Source: Puccinellia tenuiflora (taxonomy: Eukaryota > Streptophyta > Magnoliopsida > Poales > Poaceae). Taken from it: 64,000 bases of DNA. The notes under the pieces were generated by a model, which saw only the letters and a list, made by a program, of their open reading frames with translations, was not told the origin of the DNA and did not search any database. The stretch lies in assembly GCA_012064385.1 (NCBI GenBank), contig QRDG01000030.1, positions 341,081-405,080 on the forward strand, in the 5' to 3' direction. A program made the translations under genes and the position numbers. Below, in pieces: positions 21,578 to 32,269 of the stretch (position 1 is the first letter of the stretch; each line of letters opens with the position of its first letter).

Positions 21578-23052
21578 TGCCACAGTGCCAGTTCCTGTTT
21601 TCTGCTATTTTTCCGTTTCAGAAAAGTACTTAAGGAAATATTCTCAGAATTGGACGAAAATCGACGGTCGTTAATATTTCACCGAGAAGATCACGGAGAT
21701 CGAAGGAGAGCCCGAGAGGCGCCAGAGGGTGCCCTCATCGGGGCTCAGCGCAGGCCCACCTCTGGTCGCGCCGAGGGATGGTGTGGGCCCCTCGGGTGCC
21801 CTCCGACGCCGCCCCTTCGCCTATTTATTCCTCCTGCCCCGAAAACCCTAAATATACGAGTCATATTCCACGAAAAGTTCTAGAGCCACCGCCGTCGCCA
21901 AGCCCTACTCGGGAGGGTTCCTGAAGCTCTTCCCGGCACCCTGCCGGAGGGGAGATCATCACCGGAGGGCTCTACACCACCATGCCTTCCTCCGGAGTGA
22001 TGCGTGAGTAGTTCATCTTTGGACTACGGGTCCATAGCAGTAGCTAGATGGTAGTCTCTCCCCTTTGTGCTATCATGTTTAGATCTTGTGAGCTACCCTA
22101 CATGATCAAGATCATCTTATTGTAATACTACATGTTGTGTTTGCTGGGATCCGATGAATATTGATACTATGGTCAAGTTGGTTATCAATCTATATTTATA
22201 TGTTGTTTATGATCTTGCATGCTCTCCGTTATTAGTAGATGCTTTGGCCAAGTAGATGGTTTTAACTCTAAGAGGGAGTAGTTATGATCGATAGTGGGTT
22301 CATGCCTCCGGTAATCTGGGTGAGTGACAGAAACATCTAAGATTGTGGATGTGCTGTTGCCACTAGGGATAAAACAACAATGCTTTGTCTATGGTCATTT
22401 GTGTTGTTTACATTACACACTTTGCTTAATGCAATTATTTGTTGCTTGCAACTTAATACCAACGGGGGACACGGATGTTAACCTGGCGGTGGATTATTAG
22501 TCAGAGATGCTGTTGGATAATGGTCTATGTATCTTGTTGTAATGCCCAATTAAATCTCATAGTAATCATTTTGTCATATTTTTGCATTATCATGCTTTCC
22601 TTATTTGGCAATTGCCCAACTGTAATTTGTTTACCCAGCATGTTAGTTATCCTTTATGGAGAGACACCACTAGTGAACTGTGGACCCCGGTCCATTCTTT
22701 TACACTGAAACAAGCACCATTTACACCACGTTCCTTCATCATTTGCTCGTTGTCCACTTTTGCATTTACATTCATTTTCCACACCATACATTTAATCCTT
22801 TGTTTTTAGCAAGCCGGGGAGATTGACAACCTTCCTGTTTCGTTGGGGCAAAGTAGTTTGATTGTGTTGTGTGCAGGTTCCACGTCAGCACTGGTGTTGT
22901 GCCGCACTTGCAGCTGACAACCTTCTGAGCACTGTCTAATTCCTCCTGGATTGATAACCTTGGTTTCTTACTGAGGGAAAACTGCTGCTGCACTACATCA
23001 TACCTTCCTCTTGGGGTCTCCCAACGAACGTGTGGTGTCACCTACGCCATCA
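21578..23052 (+). repeat. 5' LTR of A2 (start missing)
   Basis: Begins within the LTR (TGCCACAGTGCCAG) and ends ...CACCTACGCCATCA at 23052, ten bases before the PBS. The terminal CA is intact. The LTR start lies beyond the N and is not in the window. Confidence 0.8.
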
Positions 23053-23062
23053 ACAAGTTTTA

Positions 23063-23080
23063 TGGCGCCTTTGCCGGGGA
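23063..23080 (+). other. Primer-binding site (tRNA-Asp type), element A2
   Basis: TGGCGCCTTTGCCGGGGA, one mismatch from the A1 site. Confidence 0.85.
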
Positions 23081-23258
23081 ATTAGAGAAGCTTCTGAAAA
23101 GGGAGTCTCACACTCTCAATCTCATTATTTTGTTTTTATCTTGCTTAGTTATTTTATCTTGTTTGCTTTTAATTATCAAAAAACACAAAAAAATTAGCTT
23201 CAAGTTTCTAGTTTATTTTTGAGTTGTTATTTTATGTCTTGCTTTTAATTTGGTTAAA

Positions 23259-24142
23259 ATGAGTACTGCTGAGAACACTAAGTTGTGTGACTTCACTAGC
23301 ACAAACAATAATGATTTCATATGCACACCTATTGCTCCACCTGCTTCTAAAGCAGATTTTTATGAAATTAAGCCTGCACTTTTAAATCTTGTTATGAAAG
23401 AGCAATTTTCTGGTACTGAAGATGCTGCTACTCACCTCAATAACTTTGTTGAATTATGTGAAATGCAAAAGTATAAGGAGGTAGAAAGTGATATTATAAA
23501 ACTAAAAAAATTTCCTTTCTCCTTGAGAGGACGTGCTAAAGAATGGTTGCTATCTTTGTCTAGAAATAGTATTGATTCATGGACTAAATGCAAGGATGTT
23601 TTCATTGGAAAATACTATCCTCCTGCTAAGATTATATATCTGAGAAGTAGCTTAATGAATTTTAAGCAATTTGATAATGAACATGTGCTCAAGCTTGGGA
23701 AAGAAAGAAATCATTGGTTAAGAATTGTCCCACTAATGGACTGACTACTTGGATGATCATCCAAACCTTTTATGCATGATTAAATTTTTCTTCAAGGAAT
23801 TTGTTGGATTCGGCTGCTGGAGGAACCTTTATTTCCATCACTTTAGGGGCTGCAACAAAGCTTCTTGATAATATGAGGATTAATTATTCTGAGTGGCACA
23901 CCGAGAGAGCACCGACAGGTAAGAAGTCAAATTCTGTTGAAGAAATCTCTTCCTTGAGTGATAAAGTTGATACTATTATGTCTATGCTTTCAAATGGTCA
24001 TGTGCGTGTTGATCCAAATAATGTTCCTTTAGCTTCTTTGGTTGCTCAAGAAGAGCATGTTGATTTGAACTTCATTAAAAATAATAACTTCAACAACAAT
24101 GCTTATAGGAATAATTTTGGTAATAGTAATTATAGGCCCTAT
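23259..24142 (+). pseudogene. Gag of A2, 5' half
   Basis: Start ATG at 23259. Same Gag as A1 up to the Asn-rich linker. A 1-base loss near 23687 shifts the frame, and a TGA follows where A1 has GGA (TATGCATGA near 23771). Reading resumes at about 23801 in another frame. The gene is cut at 24142 by element B and resumes at 35581 after the duplicated CCTAT. Confidence 0.85.
24138..24142 (+). repeat. Target-site duplication of element B, left copy (CCTAT)
   Basis: CCTAT directly before the LTR start TGATATGTG, repeated at 35581-35585 after the LTR end GACATCA. Confidence 0.92.
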
Positions 24143-25839
24143 TGATATGTGTCAAACGTATCTGTAATTTCTGATTGATCCATGCTAGTTTTGTGATGTT
24201 GTCACATGTTTCTACTATCATATTACATCATTTTTATGCATTTTGTCAGACTAACCTATTGATAATATACCCAGTGCCAGTTCCATGTTTTGTTGCAGAA
24301 AGTTACTTCTGGAAATATTCTCGGAATTGGACAAAAATTTACGGAGATTTTTTATTAAAAAAATAAGGACCGGAGCCAGAAGGGCGACCCCGGGAGGGAC
24401 CCACAGCCCAGGGGTGGGTCCCACCCACGGGTCTAAGGGGGGCTGCGGCCACAGCCCGCCTCTGCCCCTCGGGCACCCCCTCGGCTGCCTCCGACGCCTA
24501 TAAAATCATCCCAGATGAAAAAACCCTAACGCCTGGAGGATTTTCCCAAATACGATACAGACCTCCGCCGTCATCGCCCACAAGTTTCGGGGGTTCAGAA
24601 GATCCTGTTCCGGCACCCTGCCGGGACGGGGATCGACCGCCGGAGCCATCTCCATCAACACCGCTGCTTCCCGCGATGAGGAGGGAGTAGTCCCTCACCG
24701 GTGATGAGGCTTATGCAAGTAGCTTTGTGTTTAGCTCCCTCTCCCATGATGTGATCCTCGTTGTGATCATGAGCTTTGTTAGCATAGTTGAATACATGAT
24801 GTTTCCCTACATGTAATGCATATGATTTTGCTCAAGTGGTGTCATCTAGTATAAGTTCAGGAGTCACCATTGTGATCACGGTATCTCGGTGACAGTGTGG
24901 CTACCGTGTGTGACTCTAACGATAAAAGCTTAGAGGGATCTCTATCATGAATTTGTTCTTTATTATTGTTGGATTGAATAGATCATGAGGTTTCTTGATG
25001 CTTGTGTTATTGAAGAAAGAGACTATTCAAGAAATAGGTTGTGGTGTTTGTTAGTACTAGTAGCATTGCACGTGCATGCACGAATCATAGTTTATATTTT
25101 GAATATTTAACAGAGTGCAGGTTTGGTTCCATTAAGCATGAAAGTTGAAGAAAATAGAAAAACACTTCAAAAAATTCAGGAAAAAATCTAAATAGTTTTA
25201 GTTAATTTTTTACCGAGCCATTAAAATGTGTCTTTCAAATAAATTGATTATAATTAGTAATTCAAACATTTTAAAATATGAAGATACATTATTTATTATT
25301 TGATGATTATCTCTTGAAGATCCTTCTCTTGATGTGATCTATAAGGCTTAATTCCACAGCGGGATATTGTTTAGAGCTTCATTGGCTTCAACTTTTAAAA
25401 TATGTACCAAAATTTGTCTTCTCCATTTTAAGCCATTCAACATATGCATTACACAATATTAATTGTTATAAAAAATCATGAGCATGGTGTAAGCAAAAGG
25501 CAGAGCTATAAGCAATGGAAAAATTAAGTAGAGTTAGTTTTCATATAATGATACAACACAGAAGTATCATGATGATGAAAACTGTACATGTTCATAAATG
25601 TCGGACAAATATCTCCCATGAATTACTCCATGAAATTTATCATTCAGAGAGCAAAAGATGAGCTGCATGATCATGCAATCTAATGTATACAATTCAATAA
25701 TCCAATTTTGAATATTCTTAGTATTATTTTATTAAAACTTTCAATTCAAATATACGAATGATTTTTTTAACCTGACATGACTCTACTCGAAAAAAATATT
25801 CACAGATTAAATTGAAAAAAAAAATCAGACAACTCTCAG

Positions 25840-26410
25840 AGTCTCAGTCTCACCGAGACATTCTACTCCCAGCTCCACTGCTTCTCTCTCAGACACAAGC
25901 TCACACAACCCGAAGCCACCACTGCCGTCCTTCCACTGCGCCCCACCGCCGGCGACAAGACCCTCGCCCCCTCCCCTGCTTCCGCGCTACCTCGGAGAAG
26001 ACCTCCCGCTCCTCATGCCTCCCGGTCGATCAGCGAGAACCGTGCCCCTCCGGCCCTCTCTCGCGGCACGACAAATTCCCCTTCCCCTTCCTCCCCGCCG
26101 ACGGAGGAACTCGTCTCCACCGAATCTTTGGCAGCGGACATCGCGCGCGCGTTGTAGGGATCCGCCTAGGCTGCCGGAGTGGATGGCCCCTCCCCACCTC
26201 GCATCGGCTGGAGGAGGCCATCGACGGAGGCATGGTCCGGATGTCCGAGCCTGATTCAGCGTCGTTCCAGCCCGGGAACTCATACATCCAAGTCTCAGTC
26301 GGCCGGCGACTAAGGACATGCAGCCGTGGCAACCCTGGCCCGCCCGACGAGACAGCAGCTCGACGCCACCAACTATGCCGAAACCACGTCCTGGATTACC
26401 TGGTAATAAT
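25840..26410 (+). pseudogene. Captured gene-like exon inside Helitron 2
   Basis: A GC-rich block in AT-rich surroundings, open in frame (25812-26447, Pro/Arg/Ser-rich), with a donor-like CCTG|GTAATAAT near 26400 followed by AT-rich, intron-like DNA. I recognise no domain and cannot be sure which strand is sense. It could equally be 5' UTR plus first exon of an acquired gene. Confidence 0.45.
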
Positions 26411-27237
26411 CTCCTATCTAATCTCTGTATTGCGTGATAAAGAATAGCGACCTGTGGTTTGTGAGTTGAATTTATGAAAATTTGCAGTTTCAGTTGGCTG
26501 CACACGCCGATTTATGGATGGCAGAGATTCCACTCATTCTGAATGTTTGGAACTTTGGATTAGTTCCGTATCAGTCTGAGGCAAGCAACTCTGTTCGCTT
26601 GCTATCTGCATGTGGTTGCTAGATGTCGTGTGCTTGTGCTTTTAATCTATCAGATGAGCATATTACATATGTTATTGTTGCATCGAAGTGCTGACAAGAG
26701 AGTGCTTGTGTTTTGATCTCGATGTGCAGTTTAGTGACCTATCACTTAACTCTGGGGAATGCAACTTCGTGCTTTTGTGAAGCTTAATCATTAACCACTA
26801 AATAACATCAAATGTAACTGATCTTTCAAATATGCCTGATTAGGGAAAAGGCAACGTAAAATAGAAGATTGTTGTTAAATGTCTCTGACTGTCTGCAGTT
26901 CAGACATGCTCTTTTGCACTTACTGCAATTTTGTTAGATAGCCTAATGGTTATACTATATTTTTCACACCCATGTGAAACAATGATTTAGTACTTGGATA
27001 AATTTCTTGCCAATGGTTCTTTTGTTTTTTACATAATAATGCATAAGGCCTAGTGCAAAAAACCTCTATTGCTTAGCAGGTTATTTACTGGATCATTATG
27101 TTGACTTTGAAATTTGAACTAAACTTATACTGGAGACAAATAGAAACATTTAGTTATTTTCACATCAAGTTATAATGTCTAGCTGAATGCAAGTATTAGT
27201 TGATCACTACCTGTTTTTTCACCTTATTTATATACGT

Positions 27238-27360
27238 GGCATATATCAAAAAAAAAAATGCCCCATACTGTGTGTAAATGCTAATGCACTCTGCTATGTT
27301 GGCATATATCAAACATTTTTCCCCAATACTGTGTGTAAATGCTAATGAACTCTGCTATAC
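27238..27360. repeat. Tandem duplication of about 62 bases in Helitron 2
   Basis: GGCATATATCAAA ... ACTGTGTGTAAATGCTAATG occurs at 27238-27300 and again at 27301-27360, differing by small changes and the length of an A run. Confidence 0.85.
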
Positions 27361-27605
27361 TCAGATGACAAGGGTCATGCAAAAGGATGTGGCAGGGACA
27401 TAGGATGATATTCATCTAGATTCCTTGTCTCATTGTCTGCAACTATAGTTCTTGGACTGTGTGTTTGGTTTTCGGGTTAGCATATGGTTCACATATTTCA
27501 ATAAATCTATACTTCTTACAAATAACTAACCTGGGCGTTCTTGATCAATTCTAGAATGGCAATGTTGATGATTTCACTAAAATATGCAAGAACTCCCTTT
27601 ATTTT

Positions 27606-27870
27606 GTGGTTCTAGAAAGGCAACGTGATTGTTGACATTTTGGCAAATGAGCCAGCATATGCGTGGCTGAAGAGTTCCTCGGCGCCGTTGTCGTCGGATG
27701 CGCAGTCAGCGATGGCGCCGGACAATCTGGCGACGGCCTGAAGAAAGACATCTTGATAAGTTTGAATGGAATTGGCCATAAATTGCACACAAGACAAGAG
27801 ACTGCACCTGTTTTGGCGAGCAGTTCGTCGACGCAGACGTGGTCGGCTGCGCATGGCAGCAACGATGAAG
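27606..27870 (-). pseudogene. Second captured gene-like segment in Helitron 2
   Basis: GC-rich block with open minus-strand frames, for example one containing MANSIQTYQDVFLQAVARLS and an Asp-rich DCASDDNGAEE. Exon-like by composition, but the family is not recognised. Confidence 0.4.
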
Positions 27871-28861
27871 GATAGTCTGGTCTGCGGCGTCTCATTGCAG
27901 GGTACGTCTGGACGGCAACTGTGAACGAAAGAGGAGGCAAATCGAGTTGATTGCCTGTGTTTATTGTGCCGTGAAGAGTGGGCGCGTTGATTCCCGTTTA
28001 TTGTGCCAGTCTTTTTTTTTCTGTAGTTGAAATCGTGGATGGTGGACGGGGATGCTAGGGGCGGACTTCGTTCCCTGGCAGAGTTTTCGTCTGCTCCCTT
28101 AATTTGCTACATGCACACATCGTGGGGTTGAGTTGTAATCTGGATGGTTAGATCTCAATTGGTGGGTTGGATCCTAAGGCCGTAATTGGTCTGTTGTACT
28201 CTATGTAGGTTAGGCTGGGTGGCTGTAGGAAAGAAATAGTTCTCTTGTTTAATAGTAGTAGAGACTATCTTTGGATGCGGATAGTGACAGCATGAAGTGT
28301 CCATAGATGTGGAATACGGACTTTAAGGTGTGCTTTTCGTAGCCCTACGCAATTCTCATCCTATTTGATTCACGAAATAATGATCTCCGAATAACGTCTA
28401 CCATGCATGTGTTTTTGTGGGAACTATTATGTGTTTAATTATGTTAATGATGTCGAGATTAGTCACTAGTGAAAGTATGAAGCATGGGCCTTATTTCCAA
28501 GCATTGATACACCGTTTTTAGTCATATTTGTCACTTGTTCGCTTGCTGCCATTTTTATTACAGAATTACAAAACCTTGTTTGGCCATCCATATTACCCAT
28601 ATTTTAATATCTCTTCGCCGAACTACTACACCTATACAACTGAAAATTGTATTAGGTATGTTGGGGACATAAGAGACTTTTTGTATCTTAATTGCAGGGT
28701 TGCTTAAAAGAGGATACGTTCAACCTCTTCCTCTCGTGGTTTTGGATAAACCTTGGGTTGCTCACTTAAGGGAAATTTGCCGCTGTCCTACAAACCTCAG
28801 CGCTTGGAGGCCCAACAAGTCTAGAAGAATAGAAGCGTGTAGTAGACATCAAGCTAATATC

Positions 28862-28879
28862 TGGCGCCGTTGCCGGGGA
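28862..28879 (+). other. Primer-binding site (tRNA-Asp type), element B
   Basis: TGGCGCCGTTGCCGGGGA, ten bases after the LTR end at 28851. Confidence 0.92.
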
Positions 28880-29022
28880 GGAAAGGTAAGCGGTACTCAC
28901 ACTCCGATGACTAAGCTAATTTCTAGCATTGTTGTTGGGGAGGTGAGTGCTTGAAGGTATCTTTTTTAGATCTTGCAATTAAATCTTTTTGTTTCTTGTT
29001 TTTATTTCACTAGTTCGTTTTA

Positions 29023-29732
29023 ATGGAAAACAACAAAAAAATTAGAGAGCTTTATAAAATTTATCTTGAAATTGGTCATATTGCTTTGAAGAGAAAATTA
29101 AAAAACCTATGGAAATTTATTTGCATAACAATCATGCTAGTAGAAATGTTATTAGTTTGATTTCTTTGAATGCCATTGTTGCTAATGCTATGGAAAATTT
29201 CAAGTTTGGGGATGCCGGTTTTGATGAATATGAACTTTTTAGCCCCCCAAGCTTGAAGGAGGAAATTTGCTTTGATGATACTATGCCTCCTATATATGAT
29301 GATTATTATGATGAATGTGATACTTTCAGTCCACCTACTATTGAGGAAAAAGTTTATTATGATTATGATATGCCTTCTATTCATGATGATTACAATGATG
29401 GCTATGATAGTTTTACTCCCACTATTACTAATGAGAAAGATTTTACTTATGTGAAGAGTAATAATAATACTTTTATGCACGTGAATTATCAGAAAAATGC
29501 TTTATGTGATGGTTATATTATTGAGTTTTCTTATGATCATACTGAAAGTTATTATGAGAGAGGGAAGTGTGGTTATATAAAATTTTATCTTATGAAGTTT
29601 CCCCTCTTTATGTTGAAGGTTTTAATGTTGCACTTGCTTTGTCTTCCTATGCTTAATGCTTTATGCTCCAATGATTTATTTTCTTACAAGATGCCTATGC
29701 ATAGGAAGAGAGTTATACTTAAATGTGTTTGA
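29023..29732 (+). pseudogene. Acidic, Tyr/Asp-rich ORF of element B, frameshifted
   Basis: An ATG at 29023 opens a frame that shifts near 29100 at an A-run and continues as a 207-residue frame (29109-29732). It contains repeated acidic blocks such as FDDTMPPIYDDYYDECDTFS and YDYDMPSIHDDYNDGYDSFT. It occupies the gag position (after the PBS, before the shared module) but has no detectable capsid, zinc knuckle or protease motif. Function unknown. It may be an element-specific protein or a degenerate Gag substitute. Confidence 0.6.
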
Positions 29733-29802
29733 TATTTACTTCATGATGCTCTCTTTTGCGTTCCAACTCTTATTCTTATGAGAGTATCATTAAAATTATC
29801 AT

Positions 29803-29849
29803 GCCTAGCTAAAAGGCTTAAAAGAAAAGCGCTCTTGGGAGGCAACCCA
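29803..29849 (+). other. Shared post-ORF module, copy in element B
   Basis: GCCTAGCTAAAAGGCTTAAA followed by AGAAAAGCGCTCTTGGGAGG and CAACCCA, 70 bases after the ORF stop. Its presence in an element whose ORF is unrelated to Gag argues that the motif acts as nucleic acid, not as protein. Confidence 0.8.
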
Positions 29850-32269
29850 TGTTTTCTTTACTTTCAGTTTGTTTTTGTTTTTCTTGAGTCATGAAGTTGT
29901 TGCCTCTTTAGCAACTTCATTGTATCTTTTTCTTTTGGTTTTTTGTGCCAAGTTTAGCCTCTAATGCATTGAAAGTGCGAGGTATTGTTTTGCTGTCAAG
30001 AAACAGATTTCTGTCCTTCACTATTGAAAAATCCAGAAAATCACTGAATTTTATATTTTTCTGATATTTTTAGATAGCAAGGCTGATACTTTTATATATC
30101 TTTCGTTAGTTTTTAGTTCTCTAATTTGAGTTACAAAAGTGCTTTGAAAAATCGATCTTTACAGACTGTTCAGTTTTTGACAGATTCTGCTTTTATTTTG
30201 TATTCGTCTCTTTTACTATCGTCAAATGTGATACTCTAGAGGTGGAGTGTCATATTGACGCTTAGTAAACAGTAGCTAATGCCCAATAAAGTTGTTTGCA
30301 ATTTGTCTTGAGTTGAACACATGTGCATTTTAATTTATGAGCACTAACCCTCTAATTAGTTTATGAGAAGTTTTGTGTAAAGAGAGTTTTTAAGTTCCAA
30401 AGGAGAGGACAATGAAGAAATTGAAGATGGATCAGAGCTCAAGCTTGGGGATGCCCCATGGCACCCCGTCTGAATATCAAGAACCATCAAGTGTCTAAGC
30501 TTGGGGATGCCCAAGGCATCCCCTCCTCTTCATTGACTATCATAAGGTCGTCTTCGTTGAACTACGTTTTTATCACTTTACATATTATGTCCTATGCTTG
30601 GAGCGTCGTTTTGCTTTCAGTATTGTTTTGTTTGTTTTCTGGTCATATCCTTGTTGGATCCGAACTTTATTTGTGTGAGAGAGAGAGGCACGCTCCGCTT
30701 TTTTATTAGAATACTCCTTTGCTTCGCATTTATCTTGTTGAGTATTCTTAGCTACTGTTTGTTTGCTAGTAAGCTCTCGCTTTTAGCTTTTATCTTGTTT
30801 AGAGATACTAGTTGTTGATGTTAAACTCTCTTGTTCTTCACTTATTCTAGTTGGAGAGTTGTTATTGATAAATTGCTTGAATTGTCAAAGTGACAAAATG
30901 CAATCCATGTGATATTGGAATGAAATGAAAGCCTGCATAGTCTTGTAGATCATTGTGTGGATACTTGATGCTTCTCAATTGTTTGAGATATTAAGATGAA
31001 TGCTTAAACTTGCTGGTTATTTGAGTGAAATAAAAGCTTGAAACTGTGTGGTGTTTCATATTTGTTAATTTATAAAGCTAATCTTTTCATCAAAAGAACT
31101 GTTTCGTCAACAAGGGAGACGGTGTGGAGTGTGTACGGTTATGATTGACTGATGTCTTATGTTACTCTGATACCGGTTAATGTTAGATGTTTGCTTCAAA
31201 TACCATTTTTGCTAAGCCTTAAACTCTGTACTAAGCGGGAATGCTGCTTATGCATCCGAATCACAAAGCCAAACTATCTTGCCAGCTGAGTCTACCATAT
31301 CTACCTATGCATGGTATTTTCTGCCATTCCAAGTAAATTTGTCATGTGCTACCTTTAAAACATTCAAATACTCCTTTTTGTGCCTCTTTTTTTAAGCTCA
31401 TGAGGAAGCAATAGAGAGCTAGATATAAATTGTGACAAGCAAGGTCATTTTCCCCTTTCACCCGGTGTCGATGGTTTACGTCTTCACTTGAATCAACCCG
31501 AGAGCAGCTTAAGCAAAATATAAATATAACTCATCATTCTTCTCAAAACATTGGACAGTGGTGAAACCAAGGAGAAAGTGGAATGTACTCGTTCCTCTAA
31601 AACCAGTTGCTCTCATAAGTCTAAAATCCTTGCTTGTTATGAGGGACTAGATAGCTTCTCTGTTGTGAAATCGTTGACGAAAGCATGCATCTCTCAAAAT
31701 TGTTTTTATCTCTGTTTTTCAAAATCATAAATCTATAACACATGACTAATCTCTGCTTCCCTCTTCGAAGGGCCATTCTTTTAATTTTAATGTTGAGTCA
31801 GTTTTACTTTTCCTTCTATCTCTACCAAAGCAAACATATAGCATTGATCCTGGGTATCATTGATCATATTGCATCGTCAGATTAAACATGAATCTTTATA
31901 TTGACTTTATCTATAAGATAAGCCGTTGGAAGTTGAATCTTTTTGCTAATACTTACATCTTCCTTGTTTTGATTCTCAAACACTTTTGTTATGGAACTAT
32001 TACCTTTGTGAATTAGTCAAATATGTGGGTCACATTGCTTTCAAGTCTTTAACGTACTATTTATGAAAGGTTTTTTTTTAATGATTCAACTTGGTCATTC
32101 ATTGCTTTCCTACTATCAACTATAGACAATTGTTTTGTATCACTTCATTCACATCCTATGCTTTACATTACTATCTTGATCAAGATTGTGTTGGTTGCAT
32201 GTCTCATCAAAAAATATTTTGTTATCACTTATCTACTCGAGGATGAGTAGGAGTTAAGTTTGGGGATGC
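29850..32269 (+). other. Non-coding 3' interior of element B
   Basis: No coding frame. Homologous in order to the A1 and A2 3' interiors: GACTGTTCAGTTTTTGACAG near 30165, CACTAACCCTCTAATTAG near 30342, GCTTGGGGATGCCCAAGGCA near 30500, then AGCTAGATATAAATTGTGAC near 31418, and CTCGAGGATGAGTAGGAGTT before the LTR. The purine tract is GTTTGGGGATGC. Confidence 0.75.

Larger units (their letters stand above)
25057..28264 (-). mobile_element. Helitron 2 (3208 bp, minus orientation) with captured gene-like segments
   Basis: On the minus strand it starts TCTCTACTACTATTAAAC, fitting the grass Helitron 5' pattern, and ends with the palindrome CGTGCATGCACG, a short spacer and CTAG. The uninterrupted LTR sequence GTTAGTACTATCTTTGG at 33189-33205 defines the empty site. 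The base on the right is C rather than the usual T. No Rep/helicase frame was seen. GC-rich exon-like blocks at 25840-26410 and 27610-27870 look captured. Confidence 0.85.
24143..28851 (+). repeat. 5' LTR of element B, interrupted by Helitron 2
   Basis: The LTR proper is 24143-25056 plus 28265-28851, about 1.5 kb. It contains GCCTATAAAATCATCC (TATA-like) near 24495. The segment after the Helitron matches 33204-33766 of the 3' LTR nearly base for base. Confidence 0.9.

Noticed and set aside
10884..24142. True tandem LTR-interior-LTR-interior element
   Set aside because: The N inside the central LTR, the mismatch of its two halves and the missing target duplication favour a chimeric join.
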